A stretch of 64,000 nt of DNA from Nautilus pompilius (Eukaryota; Mollusca; Cephalopoda; Nautilida; Nautilidae), in the NCBI GenBank assembly GCA_018389105.1, contig JACATO010002131.1:620001-684000 (forward strand), written 5' to 3'. Numbering within the stretch: position 1 is the stretch's first letter; every line of letters starts with the position of its first letter. Shown piece after piece: positions 61,301 through 64,000 of the stretch. The position numbers and the translations under genes were made by a program. The notes beneath the pieces were generated by a model that searched no databases, was not told the origin of the DNA, and was given only the letters and a program-made list of their open reading frames with translations.

Positions 61301-64000
61301 CTTGCTTTTGTGTGCCCGGGACCGGTGATTTTCCCGTAAACTACAGCGTAACAAACAATGCTCCAAGGTTTGTTTGTTCATTCTGAGGGGTGGTCCGTGT
61401 TTCCAACAAAATATCCACGGTAAAAATACCATTCTGCTTATGTAATTGTGATTAGTGAGTGATATGTGGACGTCCGGCGACTAATTTATTAAAATGAACA
61501 CGAATTTTATTTTTCTTTGCTTCATACAAAGGCGAAGTTTCTTTCTCAGCCACGACATCGGGCCCTTGACACCAAGATACACGAAACGGGCGCTAGTTTA
61601 CTGCTTCTGACGACGAATTCTAATACTTCTCAAACAGCCTCGTTCCGGCTTTCACAGATATTTCGGATCTCAAAGGAGAAATAACCAAATTCAAGCTTCC
61701 ACCCACCGAGCGAGAGGTGTGACGCCTACTCGCCAACCTTGGGAACAAGCGTCAGGGTTGTCAGTACTAAACTGCAGTTATCTCACCCAGCTGTTGTATC
61801 GGATCACAACAATTGGCATCACTCGCTTTCGGTCTTGAACAATTCCTCCCCCGCAACCCTAACATTTCTTATTCCCTCAATCGTAAAACAGCGGTTCTCA
61901 CAGAAGGCGATCTAAAATATCTAGCAAGAAATTATGATCGGAAAAAAATCCCCTTAAAATAATCGTCTAAACATAAAGGCGACCCATGATCAATTACTAA
62001 CAGATTTTGTATCGTCACTAAAAGCTGGGCCAGACTCGCGCTAAAAGAAGCCACGAAGGATGGTTTATCGAAGAACTTATGAAACCCTGTGATGATTATA
62101 TTCTTGTACTTTGGATTACTTTCGTATGACGATCTCTACCGCCATCAGGCGTCAGCGGGCGTAGGTGGCAGGTATCCTTCCAAAAAAGAAAAGAACAACA
62201 AACACCCATCCACTGCTCAAGTGTATATGAATTATATGTTCAACTCAGGCCTGAAGGTAGAAATTCTAGGCTTAATTAGAGAGATTTAAAGCGGTATCTG
62301 TTGGGGGAAGAGCGTCCATGAAGGTTGACCAGAAAGTCAGCTAAGCTTCAGCTGAACATGGCTCTCACCGGGCAGCATATGTCTATTTCTACATTAGTTA
62401 CTTAAGTAATTTCCTATTTAAAATTACAAATTTAAAGCAACACCGGATCTTTAAATCTATCAGCCAGAGAGCCAATGAATGGTAATAGATCATAGCATCT
62501 CTATGAAAAACGCAGCGATCTTTATTGGCTTTCCTTAAGGCCACAGCGAAAGGCGTCTTAAATTTCACCAAAGTGAAGCTTTAATCACGATTAAATATTG
62601 CATCTTTTATATAAACTGGCAGCCACGAAAAAGTTAATAAGAAGAAAAGAAAGCACTGAAGTGAAGAAGACGCCTCCATAGTGAGACAGTCTACTGCGCA
62701 GTATGTTACTGAGGGCGTGGAGAATTAATTTTTTAAATTCTTTGATCTGGAGTCTCAGCTAACAAAGACGGTATTGACTAGCCACAGCCACTGCTAACAA
62801 TAAACTGTTAAAACCTTATTGTAGTAAAGTCCGTACGGACAAAAGATAAGGTGTCATTTTTTGAAAACGTGAAAAAGATTTATAAATAATTTTGATAACG
62901 GGAAACTGTTCTATAAACTAAGCTTTTAGTAGTTAAAGGTTTTTCCGCAGTACAACATTAACATAGTTGAATGCTGAAAATCACTTTACACTGAAAAGTA
63001 AGGAAGGCATCTTAAAATATCTCCCCAGTTTCCTAGTTTTGAACAGTTCGGTTAATTTGCACAAGAAGAGATAAGCGCACATAACTTAGATCAAGTAGCC
63101 GAGGCCCGTTACTCTTACTGTAAGTTTTGGAGAAATACTGGAAACAATAGTTTCCGTATGAATGAATTTTTCGCGCTGATGTTTCAGAACGTTTATCGAT
63201 GCACAATATTAATTATTTGATATTAACATTTTCAGCTAAATAGGTATTATTCTTTTTTATTTAATTTAAATAGACTATTGTTTTTCATGCATGCTTCCAA
63301 ACAACTGGTACAGTAGAAATCTAGTTTGATATCTGTTTGTGAGAGAAACAGAATAGAATAATTACAAAAGTCCAAAAAAACAAATATTTTAAGACTGTAG
63401 ATAAACAAGCTTCATTTACTTTTTGTACACACATAGTTCAGACCAGGAGTTACACATGTATTGGCAGTTTTAGTAGTTATAAGTTTCTCTCTCATCGCTA
63501 TGATGTCGATACAATGTCACACAGTCGAATAATGCTCAGGGGGTTTCTTTGCCATTCAGACTCGGCCTAATTCCGAGAAAAGGGACTACACAGGAATGTC
63601 ACCCCATAGATGACTACAAGAAAGAGAAACATTTTTATTTTTTTTTTTTTACTTAATACAGTAATTTTTATAGTTCGTGGAATATTCTGAAGATTTTTGC
63701 TAAATAAAATTATTAAATAACATTTTAAAATAATTCATGGTATCGTTTTTTGAGATAGTATACATTTTCTCACTTTTGAATTTTTCATGATTTGATACAT
63801 CGTTGTAGATCAATACTTCTGTTACAAAGTAAATACCTCACGTTGAGCCTTATAGACAGCTTTAAACCAACTAGCCTGTGTTCAGTTGGCTACTTACTGT
63901 TATTACAACGCGTTAATTTGTTACAGGGAACAACGAATGCAGACAAACAGTAAAATGTAATTACTTGATCGAGGCAGCTCGAAGTTTAGCATTCAAGCAA
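52400..64000. other. 11.6 kb intergenic block, no gene recognised
   Basis: Both strands were read for protein families, transposases, RNA genes and splice-linked exons; none was convincing. The longest ORFs (53596-53979, 60504-60893) show no domain. Local features are small: a G run (52713-52721), CAA repeats (55842-55869), T runs (58988-59000, 59933-59946, 63638-63650) and a short GA run (61254-61268). Confidence 0.5.

Overview
The window is metazoan genomic DNA: intron-rich, AT-rich on the left, loaded with decayed DNA transposons, SINE-like repeats and simple repeats. The transposon set (Tc1-like, several hAT lineages, pogo-like MITE) and the gene structure suit a lophotrochozoan, perhaps a mollusc. 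That placement is an inference; nothing in the window proves the species.

Positions 154-37,370+ hold one gene on the minus strand: HELLS (LSH/SMARCA6), the SNF2-family chromatin remodeller needed for DNA methylation and heterochromatin. I could chain 17 coding exons with GT-AG borders and a consistent reading frame, giving the first 777 residues. They cover the N-terminal coiled coil, a long basic/acidic linker, the complete ATPase lobe 1 (motifs I, Ia, II and III) and the start of lobe 2. The last exons, with helicase motifs V and VI, lie beyond base 1. A probable noncoding first exon and a GC-rich promoter with an E2F site sit at about 37.37-37.7 kb.

The HELLS introns carry most of the transposon fossils: a Tc1-like relic (8.6-9.25 kb), a P52rIPK-type hAT relic (10.3-12.2 kb), a pogo/Tigger-like MITE (17.4-18.0 kb), a GTF2IRD2-type hAT relic (19.1-20.3 kb), a tRNA-derived SINE (about 23 kb), a 5S-rRNA-derived repeat (30.7-31.1 kb), a nearly complete Tc1-like element with TA target duplication (32.3-33.4 kb) and a four-copy tandem repeat just inside the promoter (36.7-37.1 kb).

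Positions 38-43 kb hold a TA-flanked MITE and a broken ZMYM1/TTF-zinc-finger-type hAT transposase. From 43 to 64 kb I recognise no protein-coding gene. That part holds a second copy of the SINE, hairpins, long (CA/CTCA)n and (GA)n microsatellites, a CTCF-like motif and a possible TATA promoter near 50.2 kb. It is richer in CpG than the HELLS introns and looks intergenic. Long ORFs there are chance or repeat-driven.
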